Shown: positions 39,882 through 48,734, counted from the first letter of the stretch. The stretch is 64,000 nucleotides of DNA from UBA11051 sp964390495 (GCA_964390495.1 CAYMIN010000006.1:110748-174747), one strand, 5' to 3'. Translations and numbers: made by a program. Notes: generated from the letters alone by a model not told the origin.

Positions 39882-39973
39882 CGGCTCAAGGCCCTCCGTT
39901 AATCCTGCGGAAGGGGCCTGCCAAGCGGCGCACTGAGGTTGTCGAAGGCCGACGCGCCTCTGGCCCGCTAGCC

Positions 39974-41290
39974 TCATAGCTCCTCCAGCACTTCCTCGAA
40001 GCACTTGATACTCTCCTCGGCCTGCTCCAGCGTGATGCACAGCGGCGGGGCCACCCGAATCACATTCCCGAAGATACCAACCTTCCCGCAGGTGACGCCC
40101 TTGCGTGCCATCCGCTCGGTGATCTCGGTCGTCAGGTCCGGGGCCGGCTCCTTGGTCGCCTTCGACTTGACAAACTCCAGCCCAATCACCAGGCCCTTGT
40201 GGCGGACATCGCCGAGGACCTCGTAGCGGTCCCGTAACTTCATCATCTCTTCGGCGATGAAGTCGCCGACCGTGTTGCAGTTCTCCAGCAGGTTCTCCTG
40301 CTCGAAAACATCCAGCACCGCATTGGCCGCCGCCGCCGAGACCGGATTGGCCCCGGTGGTCGAGGACATCTCGCCCTTGTTGAGCGCGTCGAAGTACTCA
40401 TGGTTGCCCAGCAGCGCCGCCGTCGGGATGCCGTTGGCAATGCCCTTGCCGATGCAGCAGAAGTCCGGGCTGAGCTGGTCATGCTCCATGTACCACATCT
40501 TGCCGGTGCGGCCAAAGGAGGCCTGGATCTCGTCATCAATGAACAGCGCGCCCTGCTCGTGGGTCCAGTCCTGCAGCTTCTTCAGGAACCCATCCGGCGG
40601 AATGATGAAGCCGGCCCCGCCCTGGTACGGCTCGGTGATGACCGCCGCCAAATCGCCGATCGATTCATAGCGCAGCTTATGGTCGAGCCATTCGATGCAC
40701 TTATCGGCGCACTCCTGCTCGGTCCTGGAGCCGAAGGGGCAGCGGTAGAAATAGGGATACGGGGCGTAGATGGTGCCGGGCATCAGCGGGCCCCAGTGAT
40801 TCTTGGTCCCGCGTAGGCCGGCCATGGACATCGCGCCCCAGGTGCGGCCGTGAAAGCTGCCCCAGAAGCTGATGACCTCGTGCTTGCCGGTGACGCGCTT
40901 GGCAATGCGCATGGCCGCCTCGGTGGCCTCGGAGCCGGTGCTGAGCAGAAAGCAGGTGTCGAGGTTCTTGGCATGGTCGGGCATGGCCTCGACGATGCGC
41001 TTAGCATAGGTGGCGCGCGGCTCGGTCGGATAGGCGTAGGGCATCGTCACCTTGGCGACCTGCTCCTGGATGGCCTTGACCCAGTGCGGATGGGAATGGC
41101 CGATATTGGCGCACAGCACCCCCGAGGTCCAGTCAATGTACTCATTGCCGTCCACATCGGTGACGGTAGCGCCGTGGGCCTCGGCCCAGACCACCGGCGC
41201 GGCGCTGGAGCGGCAACTCGGCTCATAGCGGTCCTGGACGTCGAGGATTTCCTTTGATTTGGGTCCCGGTAGATCGTAGTTCTTTGGCAT
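39974..41290 (-). CDS. Class III PLP-dependent aminotransferase
   Basis: About 438 residues, in the 4-aminobutyrate/ornithine aminotransferase family. PLP-binding elements are in order: TGSEATEAAMRIAKRVTG (about 112-129), FIDDEIQASFGRTG with the ring-contacting aspartate (about 240-253), and FCCIGKGIANGIPTAALLG with the Schiff-base lysine (about 265-283). Three in-frame ATG codons lie at 41311, 41296 and 41290. The last is used because AAAGG sits about 9 bases upstream and the first would be very close to the hairpins at 41318-41360. It probably transfers an amino group between an omega-amino acid and a keto acid. The exact substrate is not clear. Confidence 0.92.
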   Translation of the reverse strand: MPKNYDLPGPKSKEILDVQDRYEPSCRSSAAPVVWAEAHGATVTDVDGNEYIDWTSGVLCANIGHSHPHWVKAIQEQVAKVTMPYAYPTEPRATYAKRIVEAMPDHAKNLDTCFLLSTGSEATEAAMRIAKRVTGKHEVISFWGSFHGRTWGAMSMAGLRGTKNHWGPLMPGTIYAPYPYFYRCPFGSRTEQECADKCIEWLDHKLRYESIGDLAAVITEPYQGGAGFIIPPDGFLKKLQDWTHEQGALFIDDEIQASFGRTGKMWYMEHDQLSPDFCCIGKGIANGIPTAALLGNHEYFDALNKGEMSSTTGANPVSAAAANAVLDVFEQENLLENCNTVGDFIAEEMMKLRDRYEVLGDVRHKGLVIGLEFVKSKATKEPAPDLTTEITERMARKGVTCGKVGIFGNVIRVAPPLCITLEQAEESIKCFEEVLEEL

Positions 41291-41317
41291 GTTCATCGCC
41301 TTTCCATTCATGTGGGT

Positions 41318-41360
41318 CTGGGGACACAGTCCCCAGCGGGGCGCGGGGCAGAGCCCCGCG
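41318..41360. terminator. Two back-to-back hairpins
   Basis: CTGGGGAC-ACA-GTCCCCAG (41318-41336) and CGCGGGGC-AGA-GCCCCGCG (41342-41360), each an 8-bp perfect stem with a 3-base loop. They lie between the hydroxyacid dehydrogenase and aminotransferase genes on the minus strand. They could attenuate or terminate the upstream transcript. GGGGACAGTCCCC at 50796-50808 is a related palindrome. Confidence 0.5.
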
Positions 41361-41391
41361 ATGTTGCCCTGAAACTGTTGCCTTAAGCAGT

Positions 41392-42420
41392 TTACACCTC
41401 GCGGTAGTTGCCCTCCAGCAGCCCGTCAAGTTCGGTGTTGACCGTGTTGACCGGCTTGCGGCCCTCCATGCACGCCACCATGTCATCCAAGATCTTGTAG
41501 CGGATCGTCCAGCCCGCCTCCTCCGAACACCACCCCAAATGCGACGATAAAGTCGCCCGGTCCAGGTCAAAGAGCTTCAGATCGCGCTCCGGCGGCTCCT
41601 GCTCATAAACATCAATCCCCGCGCCCTGGATCTGCTCGTTCTCCAGCGCCCAGACCAGGTCCTCGGTGTTGATGACGCCGCCCCGAGCCGTATTGACCAC
41701 GTAGGCGCTCGGCTTCATCTTCTGGAAGGCCTGCTTATCGAACATGTAGCGCGTCTGGTCATTGAGCGGGGTGTGGATGGTGATGATGTCGGCCTGCTCC
41801 AGGAGTTCGTCAAAGCTGACTACGTCCTCGTCCTGGAGGCCGAGAGCGCCCTTCTGCCGCTCGTCAAGATAGGGATCGCAGACGATGGTTCTGCCGAAAA
41901 TGTTCTTCGTCATCCGATAGACGCGGCCACCGATACGGCCGCAGCCGACAATGCCCAGGGTCTGACCGAACATGCGGTGCATCGGCAGGAGGGTGGAGAA
42001 ATCCCAGATCTGATTCTCGGCCGATTCCTCCAGAATTGCGCGCGAGCGGAAAAGCTGGCGGGCACAGGCGAAGATCAGCGCCACCGCCTGCTCGGCCACC
42101 TCGGTGGCGCAGTAGTCCGGCTCGTAGGCAAAGCGGATGTGGTTGCGCGTGCAGGCCTCCACATCCACGTTGTCATAGCCGACGCCGTGACGGATAATCA
42201 GCAGGCACCTCTCCAGCGCATCAATCACCTCGGCGTCGAACTTGACCATGTTGACGAGGATGATGTCGGCGTCCTTGCAGGCCTCGATGACCTCCTGCTT
42301 GGGCGCCAACTTGAGCTGATAGGTCTCGAACTGCACATTGTCCATCCCGGCGAACTGCTCGGCCTCCCAGTCCAGATCGTCTTCAATGTAGTCGGTGACA
42401 ACGACCTTCCATGTTTTCAA
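41392..42420 (-). CDS. D-isomer 2-hydroxyacid dehydrogenase, CtBP-like
   Basis: About 342 residues. The Rossmann motif GIVGCGRIGGRVY (about 155-167), catalytic arginine in VVNTARGGVINTEDL (about 241-255), glutamate in EQEPPERD, and histidine in LSSHLGWCSEEAG are all present. The closest class by eye is the C-terminal-binding-protein-like group of 2-hydroxyacid dehydrogenases. The start is TTG 42420, with AAGGAG 8 bases upstream. GTG 42429 overlaps that Shine-Dalgarno sequence and is less likely. It is the first gene of the aminotransferase-peptidase direction. Substrate unknown: phosphoglycerate, glyoxylate and sugar acids are possibilities. Confidence 0.9.
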   Translation of the reverse strand: MKTWKVVVTDYIEDDLDWEAEQFAGMDNVQFETYQLKLAPKQEVIEACKDADIILVNMVKFDAEVIDALERCLLIIRHGVGYDNVDVEACTRNHIRFAYEPDYCATEVAEQAVALIFACARQLFRSRAILEESAENQIWDFSTLLPMHRMFGQTLGIVGCGRIGGRVYRMTKNIFGRTIVCDPYLDERQKGALGLQDEDVVSFDELLEQADIITIHTPLNDQTRYMFDKQAFQKMKPSAYVVNTARGGVINTEDLVWALENEQIQGAGIDVYEQEPPERDLKLFDLDRATLSSHLGWCSEEAGWTIRYKILDDMVACMEGRKPVNTVNTELDGLLEGNYREV

Positions 42421-42543
42421 GATATTCACTCCTTCTCAATAAACAGCATCCAAAAGCGGGCCGCCTCCCCGCTACGCGCCAACGCCAGCATATTTCGCTG
42501 CGGGTGCCGGAGATTCCTTGCGGCAGTGCGCCGGAGACATGAT

Positions 42544-42572
42544 TTGTCGGCGGTGGGCTGCGGTGATATAAT
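42544..42572 (+). promoter_or_regulatory. Extended -10 promoter for the 42664 membrane protein
   Basis: TTGTCG (42544-42549), 17 bases, TATAAT (42567-42572) preceded by TGA, giving TGATATAAT. Leader of about 85 bases before the ATG. It is divergent from the hydroxyacid dehydrogenase gene. Confidence 0.7.
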
Positions 42573-42663
42573 GGCGCGGATGTTGACCAAGCCAAAACGG
42601 GCAAGCCGAACTCAAGTACACGTCCGCCCGATGCGATAATCACCGAGAGGTAGCCACGCAGCG

Positions 42664-43056
42664 ATGGGCAAGCCGGCTAACTTAATGGCAGCGACCTTCA
42701 GCTTCTACTTCGGGCAGGCCGGGGCCGGCCTATGTCTGATGTTTGTGTACGTGCTGGTCCACGGTGGCGCAATGCGCAACCTCATGGTCGGCCTGGTGAC
42801 GGGCGGCCTGGTGGTGATGTGCATCGTCGGGCTGGGGCTGATGACGGGCCTGAGCCTGGGGCCACAGCGTGAGCGGTACATTGTTGCCAGCGTGCCGGCG
42901 TTTGTGCTGCTGTATGTGACGGGACACATCGGTGTTGGTGGGCCGCCAGGGCCGGGACTTTTTGGCGGGATGGTGTTCGCGGCTCTGGCCCACCTGCTGA
43001 TGGTGTGGCTGCTGTGGCCGCACGACGAAGAGGGGCCGGAAGCCCAAACAGCTTGA
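42664..43056 (+). CDS. Four-helix membrane protein of unknown function
   Basis: 130 residues, nearly all hydrophobic, with four predicted membrane segments (about 8-33, 38-63, 72-93 and 97-118) and a short acidic tail. No motif I recognise. It stands alone on the plus strand between minus-strand catabolic genes and has its own good promoter, so it is probably a real gene. Confidence 0.6.
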   Translation: MGKPANLMAATFSFYFGQAGAGLCLMFVYVLVHGGAMRNLMVGLVTGGLVVMCIVGLGLMTGLSLGPQRERYIVASVPAFVLLYVTGHIGVGGPPGPGLFGGMVFAALAHLLMVWLLWPHDEEGPEAQTA

Positions 43057-43067
43057 ACGGCTGGGCC

Positions 43068-43135
43068 GGCCTCAGCGCGGTCGGACAAGCCGGCCGCAGC
43101 TTCGACACGGCCCTGCCAACAGCCATGGCCGCTTC
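43068..43135 (-). repeat. Diverged family C repeat
   Basis: Contains GGGCCGGCCTCAGCGCGGTC, GGACAAG and TTCGACACGGCCC in the same order as the 28800-28905 element, but the central stem is changed. Confidence 0.5.
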
Positions 43136-43147
43136 CCACCGGCTCCC

Positions 43148-43903
43148 CTATCCGGTCATCTCGCGCCAGAGGCCGGCATAATAGCGCATGACCCGCTCGG
43201 GGTCGGCGCTGGCCTGAATCTCCGCCAGACAGAAGCCCTCGTAATTGATGGCCCTGAGCCCCGCAAACAGCTCATGGAACGGATAGTCCAGGTATAGATC
43301 GCGCATGTGCACCGAGCCGATGCGGTCCTTGACCAGCGCGAAATTGTCCACAATCGAGCCGTCCACGACATCAGCATCATTGCTGTTCCAGCAGACCTTG
43401 ACCTGCGGGTGATCGGCGATATCCATGATGGTCTTGATATGGGGCACATGCGAGGTCTCGCGGCCATGCACCTCCAGCCAGACCGCGACGCCCTTATCAG
43501 CGGCATACTCGCCACACTCGGCCAGGGCCTCACCGATCTGCCGCAAAGTCTGCTCGACCGGGACGCCCTCCGGCAAGGCGTTGGGCCGCACCTTCGCGCC
43601 TCTGGCTCCGACATCACGGGCCAGATCAATGAAGTCGCAGGTGGTCTGGATATTGCGGCGCAACTCGTCGGGGTCGGGCGAATGGTACTCGCAGGTGCTG
43701 CCGAGGCCCCAGAGCACCACCTCGGTATCCTCAAAACGTTTGCGCACAGCCGCGCGCTGCCGGCTGTCAAGCTCCGGCTCAACACCGTGAGCATGGGTGG
43801 TGCGCAACTCGACGCCCTCAAAGCCGGTGGCTTCACAGGCGGCGATGAGTTGCTCGAGGTCCCAGTCGGCGGCGAGATTGTAGGTAACTAGGCCAAGGTG
43901 CAT
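43148..43903 (-). CDS. Xylose isomerase-like TIM-barrel sugar epimerase/isomerase
   Basis: About 251 residues in the AP endonuclease 2/xylose isomerase-like superfamily. It starts MHLGLVTYNLAADWDLEQ. Internal strands carry expected metal or sugar ligands, including FEGVELRTTHAHG (about 27-39), VWLEVHGRET with Glu and His (about 135-144), VCWNSNDADV (about 168-177) and SVHMRDLY (about 195-202). The start is ATG 43903, with AAGGAG 8 bases upstream. An ATG only two codons earlier is too near the Shine-Dalgarno. Members isomerise or epimerise keto sugars, inosose or hydroxypyruvate. It sits near Gfo/Idh/MocA and alcohol dehydrogenase genes, a frequent sugar-catabolism combination. Confidence 0.85.
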   Translation of the reverse strand: MHLGLVTYNLAADWDLEQLIAACEATGFEGVELRTTHAHGVEPELDSRQRAAVRKRFEDTEVVLWGLGSTCEYHSPDPDELRRNIQTTCDFIDLARDVGARGAKVRPNALPEGVPVEQTLRQIGEALAECGEYAADKGVAVWLEVHGRETSHVPHIKTIMDIADHPQVKVCWNSNDADVVDGSIVDNFALVKDRIGSVHMRDLYLDYPFHELFAGLRAINYEGFCLAEIQASADPERVMRYYAGLWREMTG

Positions 43904-43946
43904 TTGCATGTCTCCTTTTTCCTGGATGGACTTCAACGCCAACCGC

Positions 43947-44074
43947 TGTCGGGCTGGAAAGCCCGACCTACGCGCCTATCGAGTCGGGCAGAATGCCCGA
44001 GCCGCGCGCCTATCGAGTCGGGCAGGATGCCCGAGCCGCGCGCCTATCGAGTCGGACAGGATGCCCGAGCCACG
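43947..44074 (+). repeat. Tandem array of 33-34-bp palindrome-bearing units, family A
   Basis: Four consecutive units. The first (43948-43980) has GTCGGGCTGGAAAGCCCGAC, then CTACGCGCCTATC. Units 2-4 (from 43981, 44015 and 44049) each begin GAGTCGG(G/A)CAG(A/G)ATGCCCGA, then GCCGCGCGCCTATC or a variant. Each unit holds a stem of CGGGCA with TGCCCG. The array lies between the 43903 gene start and the 47768-44106 gene end. Confidence 0.8.
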
Positions 44075-44105
44075 CGGTGATGTTTGGATGCCCGAGCTGC
44101 GCGTC

Positions 44106-47100
44106 TCATAAATCATCTGCGTGGAGCACGTACTGCACCGTCTCCACCATCAGACTGCGCATCACCGGCTCGCCAATGCGGTCCAGCACCGCGAACTGGT
44201 TGATGATCGCCCGGCCCTGACCGTAGCCGCATACCGCAACCGCCCCTTGCTCCCTGTCCTCATCAGCATACGCCGGGTAGCGCCAGTTGCCGTCGGTGCC
44301 GGCGACCTTGACAGGATAATAAACAACCCTACGGTCGCCGCTGACGAACTCCTCAGGCTTAACTCCGGTAAAGAGCCGCTCATCGGCCAGCACCGGCGCA
44401 GTTGTGGTGCTGCCTATCAGCAACTCCATAGGATAAGGCAAGATCGTAGAATCCCAGGTGCCGCGGCCGTTCTGCTGGAAAAGCACCAGCCCGCCGCCGT
44501 CATGGACGAACTGCTTGAGCTTGGCGGCGTTGGCCTGCAGCTCATCGGTTTCATCATACATGACACAATTGGTCAGCAGAATCAGCGCATTATACTGGCT
44601 CAGGTCGGTGGCCACAAGCTTGCCCGAAAGATGATCGCCCGCGATGCCGTGAGCCGCCAGGATCGCCAGGAAGTTGCTCGTGTCCTTGCCGTAGAGGGCG
44701 AACTTGACGCCGGCAAAGGGGTTCACCGCCCGCTGCGGCAGCACTTGCTCGGCTAGCGCGGCGGCGGCGAGGGTGAAGCCGCCCTCGCCCTGGTAGCGCT
44801 CGACGACCACGGTCAGCGGCCCCTCGTCAGGCAGCGTGCCGCGCAAGGCCAGCGGCTGCTGGCCATCGCTACGGCTCGAGGTCAGCACCTGCCCATAACG
44901 GGAATGGGCCTGGCACAGCACCAGGTCAAAGCGACAGCCCGGCGCAGCCTGCATCGTGACCTCAAAGGAGTCGCCTTTCTTCGCCGGTAGTTCATAGACT
45001 GCGACCGGACTCTCCGCGGCGAGCTCGGGGCCGGTTAGCTCCTGGCCGATCGCCATCGGCTGGGCGGCCACTAGCCCGAACGCCGTGGCGCTGTTGGGGA
45101 CGGCGAAGTGAAGCTGCAGCGGCGCGGCCGGTCGGCACAACGACACCGTCAGGGCGAGGTTGTCATTGGGCAAGCCGACGAAATCGCTAGCGCCGGCCAG
45201 GTAGGCCGCTTCGTCAGCATAGAGGGGCAAAGCGCGGCCACCACTATGCAGGAAGACGCAGTAGGTGCTGTCGGCCTGCAGGTCGGCGGCATAGCCCTGG
45301 CTGCCACGGCCCTCGCCACCGGTAACGATAGTGCCGACCTCGATAGGCTTGGCCGGTTCGGGCGGGTCGGATGAGAACATCGGGTCAATGGCCGGGGGCG
45401 GGTCGAGCTTGGCCGCCGCCCCCGTTTTGAGCATGGGGAAGTTGAAGCTGGCCATGAACTGCGGGAGCTTCCAGACGTTGATAAGCAGGCTGTTTTGGGC
45501 GTAGCGGGGCGCATAGTCGGCAAGCGCGTCGGCCTGAGCCAGCGCCTCACCCAGCGCCTGGCGCAGCAGCCGGGCCACCTGGCGCTGGCCGGTGAAGGTA
45601 GCCTCGCTAGCCAGGCGGGCGACGGCCTGATTGTATAGCTCAGGGCCGCGTCCCAGCGGTGCGTTCATGCCGGCGAGCTTGCTGAGCAGCCCGTGAACCT
45701 TGCCGGCCATGTACTGGTTGGTAGTAGTGGCGAACTCGATGGCCTCCGGCTCCCTTTGGTCGCAGGCGCGTTGCAGGTCGGCGGCGTAGGCGGCATCGGC
45801 GGTCACCAGCACCATCGCCGCCACGTCCAGGCCCGAGACCTCGAACTGCAAATCTTCTCCGGACCGCCGTGGCCGAGCGATTTGCAGGTCCTGATCGAAG
45901 GTCATGCTATAGGGCTTGGCCTCCGGCGGCATGGCCTTGACCGTGACCCGGAACTTGCGCGCCGGCTCGCCGGTCGGCCAGCGCTCGGACTTGTCGCGAT
46001 AGTTGAGCAGAAACAGCAGCGTGTGCCGGCCCCAATCAATCCGCTGCACCTCGATCTGGTCGTTGTCGGCGGAGGCGGCGGCGCAGTTCTTGTCGGCCTC
46101 GACGATCAGATCGGTCAGCGGCTCGACCTCCAGGCAGAGGATGCCCAACTCGGAGAGCTTGTAGTCAACCAGGCCCCCCACCGGCCAATACATGAAGCCG
46201 CGGATACCGTGGGCCAGGCCGAGGTAAGTCTGCAAGCGCATCTGGGCGGCGGTGGGGTACTCTATGTAATAATCGGTGGACTGGCCGGTGACGGCGAAGT
46301 GGGAATAGCTGCGCGCCTGGGGACAGGTCCAGTTGAACTGGCGGTCCATAATTCTCTGGTCATGCTCGAGATAGTCGGCGTACCAGTGGTAGGTGTGAAT
46401 CGGGGCCGGATAGGTGTAGGGGGAGCAGATGTCCACAAAGGCGCTGGCCCGCCGGCGACTGGCATCATAGCCGACAACATCAGCGACCGTCGGGCGATGG
46501 GTGTCCACCTTGCGGATCTGCTCGATGTTGGCCAGCATCGAGAGGTCGCCGGCGAAATCGTCCTGCAAAAACCAGGCGATAATCGCGGGATGGTCAACAT
46601 AGTTCCTGATATGTTCCTCCAGCTCTTGGCCGCGTTTCTTGGGCCATTCCAGCGCGGAGGGCACGAACTTGAGGCCATGCTCGGCGGCGGCGTCGGCGGA
46701 ACCGATGCCGCCGAAGATGCCGGTCAGGTGGTACTTCTTCTGCGTGGCGAACCAGTCGCGAATCGCGCCCCAGGGCGCGAAAAGCAGAAACGGCTTGCCG
46801 TCCACATAGAGCCGCTCGTTCTTGAATACGATGTGGTCGCCCTTGCCGTCGGCGCGTAGGTGCTTGCTCTGTGCCACCAGCTCCTCATGGGTGACAAAGG
46901 GGCTTTGCAGGGTGGCCATTATCGGCTGGTGAGATTCGGCGAAGGCATATCCGGATTGGGCTGCCTGGGCAATCGGCGCGGGGTCGTCACCGTCAATCCT
47001 GCCGGCGATAATCCACAGCTCTTCGGCATGGGTCTGGCCGGGCTTACCGAGGAAAGGCTCGGCCCAGCGCGATACATACCAGGAGGCCTTGTAGAACATG

Positions 47101-47768
47101 CAGCGCGTCGGGTCGGTCTGGCCGGGACGCAGGAAGGCAGTATAGTGCCCGGTGGGCCGATCCCAGAAGGCGAACCAGTAGCTGTTGGGGTCGGTGCGCA
47201 TACCGGCCAGGCGGGCCTCGCCTAGCGCCTCCACGCGCAACTGTCCGTCCGGCTCGATGAAATGGGTGCCCTGGGTGCCCGAGGACTGCACCATGAAGCT
47301 GGCCGGAGGCGGGTCCGGCGGCTGCTTGGCGACGATGTGATAGCGCACCCGCAGGTAGGGTTTGTCATCGAATATCGTCAGCTTCTGCTCGACGGCATAG
47401 TAAGGCGGCTGGTCGCCGGGCCTGGCGACCCAGTCGAAGTTGACGATGAGGGTGGCCTGGTCGGCGGGGGCTGCGATCTCGTACTTGCGGTTCCGGCCCA
47501 GCGAATCTTGAAACAGCCAGGTAGGTTCCTCTTTGCCCGGCACCGGCGATTTGCCGCAGAGGTTGATGACACCGTGCCAGCCCGGAGACATCAGCTCATG
47601 GCCGGTGGGCTTGTAGGTAACGCGGTAAAGCTCGGAGTATTTGACTTCGGCGCGTAGCAGGTCGTTTTCCAGGATGTAGAGGCCGTCCTGCTTGCTGACC
47701 TGCGGCGCGGCCAACAGCGGTACGCTCACAAGTAAGAGTGCCAAGCCGAGATAAGCTAGGTTGCTCAT
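44106..47768 (-). CDS. Large secreted multidomain glycosidase-like protein
   Basis: About 1220 residues with an N-terminal signal peptide (hydrophobic about 5-20, ending LLAAPQ). Residues about 25-230 look like a beta-sandwich. A TIM-barrel-like region at about 280-600 has DHPAIIAWFLQDDFAG, where a glycosidase acid/base could lie, and THRPTVADVVGYD. A helical linker follows at about 690-790, then beta domains. The last ~220 residues resemble a class I glutamine-amidotransferase/ThuA-like fold (LVLFQQNGRGTWDST, YGQGRAIINQFAV). The start is ATG 47768 with GGGAGGG upstream. Polysaccharide breakdown is likely but not proven; the fold assignment is by eye. A smaller related-looking secreted protein is at 49328-50695. 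Confidence 0.6.
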   Translation of the reverse strand: MSNLAYLGLALLLVSVPLLAAPQVSKQDGLYILENDLLRAEVKYSELYRVTYKPTGHELMSPGWHGVINLCGKSPVPGKEEPTWLFQDSLGRNRKYEIAAPADQATLIVNFDWVARPGDQPPYYAVEQKLTIFDDKPYLRVRYHIVAKQPPDPPPASFMVQSSGTQGTHFIEPDGQLRVEALGEARLAGMRTDPNSYWFAFWDRPTGHYTAFLRPGQTDPTRCMFYKASWYVSRWAEPFLGKPGQTHAEELWIIAGRIDGDDPAPIAQAAQSGYAFAESHQPIMATLQSPFVTHEELVAQSKHLRADGKGDHIVFKNERLYVDGKPFLLFAPWGAIRDWFATQKKYHLTGIFGGIGSADAAAEHGLKFVPSALEWPKKRGQELEEHIRNYVDHPAIIAWFLQDDFAGDLSMLANIEQIRKVDTHRPTVADVVGYDASRRRASAFVDICSPYTYPAPIHTYHWYADYLEHDQRIMDRQFNWTCPQARSYSHFAVTGQSTDYYIEYPTAAQMRLQTYLGLAHGIRGFMYWPVGGLVDYKLSELGILCLEVEPLTDLIVEADKNCAAASADNDQIEVQRIDWGRHTLLFLLNYRDKSERWPTGEPARKFRVTVKAMPPEAKPYSMTFDQDLQIARPRRSGEDLQFEVSGLDVAAMVLVTADAAYAADLQRACDQREPEAIEFATTTNQYMAGKVHGLLSKLAGMNAPLGRGPELYNQAVARLASEATFTGQRQVARLLRQALGEALAQADALADYAPRYAQNSLLINVWKLPQFMASFNFPMLKTGAAAKLDPPPAIDPMFSSDPPEPAKPIEVGTIVTGGEGRGSQGYAADLQADSTYCVFLHSGGRALPLYADEAAYLAGASDFVGLPNDNLALTVSLCRPAAPLQLHFAVPNSATAFGLVAAQPMAIGQELTGPELAAESPVAVYELPAKKGDSFEVTMQAAPGCRFDLVLCQAHSRYGQVLTSSRSDGQQPLALRGTLPDEGPLTVVVERYQGEGGFTLAAAALAEQVLPQRAVNPFAGVKFALYGKDTSNFLAILAAHGIAGDHLSGKLVATDLSQYNALILLTNCVMYDETDELQANAAKLKQFVHDGGGLVLFQQNGRGTWDSTILPYPMELLIGSTTTAPVLADERLFTGVKPEEFVSGDRRVVYYPVKVAGTDGNWRYPAYADEDREQGAVAVCGYGQGRAIINQFAVLDRIGEPVMRSLMVETVQYVLHADDL

Positions 47769-47866
47769 CGTTGCCCTCCCAATCATGGGGTGGGTTGCCC
47801 GGTAAGACCGAGCGTCTGGGTGAAGCCATTTGCCCTGGTCGCGGGTGAGGCCTCTTGCAGAAGGAA

Positions 47867-47897
47867 AGCCCCGCCACTTCAGCCGCAGGGCGGGGCT
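47867..47897. repeat. Hairpin between two minus-strand genes
   Basis: AGCCCCGCC (47867-47875) and GGCGGGGCT (47889-47897), 9-bp perfect arms around 13 bases. It is downstream of the DUF1828 gene on the minus strand and could be its terminator, though it lacks a strong T run on that strand. Confidence 0.5.
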
Positions 47898-47966
47898 GAG
47901 GATCTGGCGCGGATTATTGTCAGCAAGTATTACTCTGGGCCTGGATGCGCGGTCTCGGCGAGTACG

Positions 47967-48734
47967 TTAAGCCGCCAATTCATCCTTGATACTTTCTCGT
48001 TCCGTCCAAGGCACAGGACGAACATCGTAGTTGCGCAATGCGTCCAACAGCGGGGCTGCAATAGCAGCCTCAGCATCGTTAAGGAATGCAAACATCTGAG
48101 AATCGGGAGGCCGAACATCACGAGTATCAAACCACTGTAGCACCAGGTACTGAACTCTGGGACGTGTCGGAACATTGATGGTTTGGACGATGCGCTCGGG
48201 ATAACGACGAGATTTCGGTATCACGAAGTCGAAGACATAGTCATATCCCGTCTTGCCGGTAAACTTCACACGAGGCGTGTAGCGGATAGCGTGCAGATCG
48301 AGCCATGAGGTCACGTCTTCGAGGAAGACGCTGGCTACCATCGGTACAGCCAGATAGAAGAGGTCATTGACTGCGAGCATCGCCTGAACCAGACTATGCT
48401 TCTTCAGTGCGAAGTCATCGGAGGATGCTGTGACCTGCAACGCCTCGCTATTGAGCTGGACTCCGAAGCCATTCAAGGTGAGGCGCAGAAGGTCCTGGCG
48501 TTTCTTCGTGTCCAGACTGCACCCGGAGAGCTTGAGGTCCCGGAGAACGTAACCATCATCAGTGAGCATGTATCCCTGCGCGGTTCTCTTGGCATAGATT
48601 TGGAGATAGTCGTTGTGGCGATCGAGGTAAGGGGTGGTAATCTCCACCCAATCATCGTTGACCTGGCGAAGGTTGGTCTTGTCTTTGAGCCAGTCAACGT
48701 ATTGGTCCAAGAGAAGCTCAATCTCGGTGATCAT
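47967..48734 (-). CDS. DUF1828/DUF1829 protein
   Basis: About 255 residues. The first ~90 residues match the DUF1828 pattern (VDWLKDKTNLRQVNDDWVEI, GYMLTDDGYVLRDLKLSG). The rest matches DUF1829 (HAIRYTPRVKFTGKTGYDY and YLVLQWFDTRDVR). Family knowledge: both are uncharacterised, and the combination is often near mobile or defence-related genes. The start is ATG 48734, which overlaps the stop of the upstream gene (TGATG), so translation is coupled. The pair looks less GC-rich than the secreted proteins on each side and interrupts them. Defence or toxin-antitoxin function is only a possibility. Confidence 0.7.
   Translation of the reverse strand: MITEIELLLDQYVDWLKDKTNLRQVNDDWVEITTPYLDRHNDYLQIYAKRTAQGYMLTDDGYVLRDLKLSGCSLDTKKRQDLLRLTLNGFGVQLNSEALQVTASSDDFALKKHSLVQAMLAVNDLFYLAVPMVASVFLEDVTSWLDLHAIRYTPRVKFTGKTGYDYVFDFVIPKSRRYPERIVQTINVPTRPRVQYLVLQWFDTRDVRPPDSQMFAFLNDAEAAIAAPLLDALRNYDVRPVPWTERESIKDELAA

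Larger units (their letters stand above)
39593..39973. other. Intergenic stretch with family A and D repeats
   Basis: This 381-base gap between the M20 peptidase and aminotransferase genes carries a family A hairpin (39721-39748) and a family D element (39821-39881). I see no gene and no clear promoter for the peptidase gene. Confidence 0.6.

Noticed and set aside
43947..44074. CRISPR array
   Set aside because: The units follow each other directly without unique spacers, each is itself palindromic, and no cas genes are near. It is a tandem repeat.
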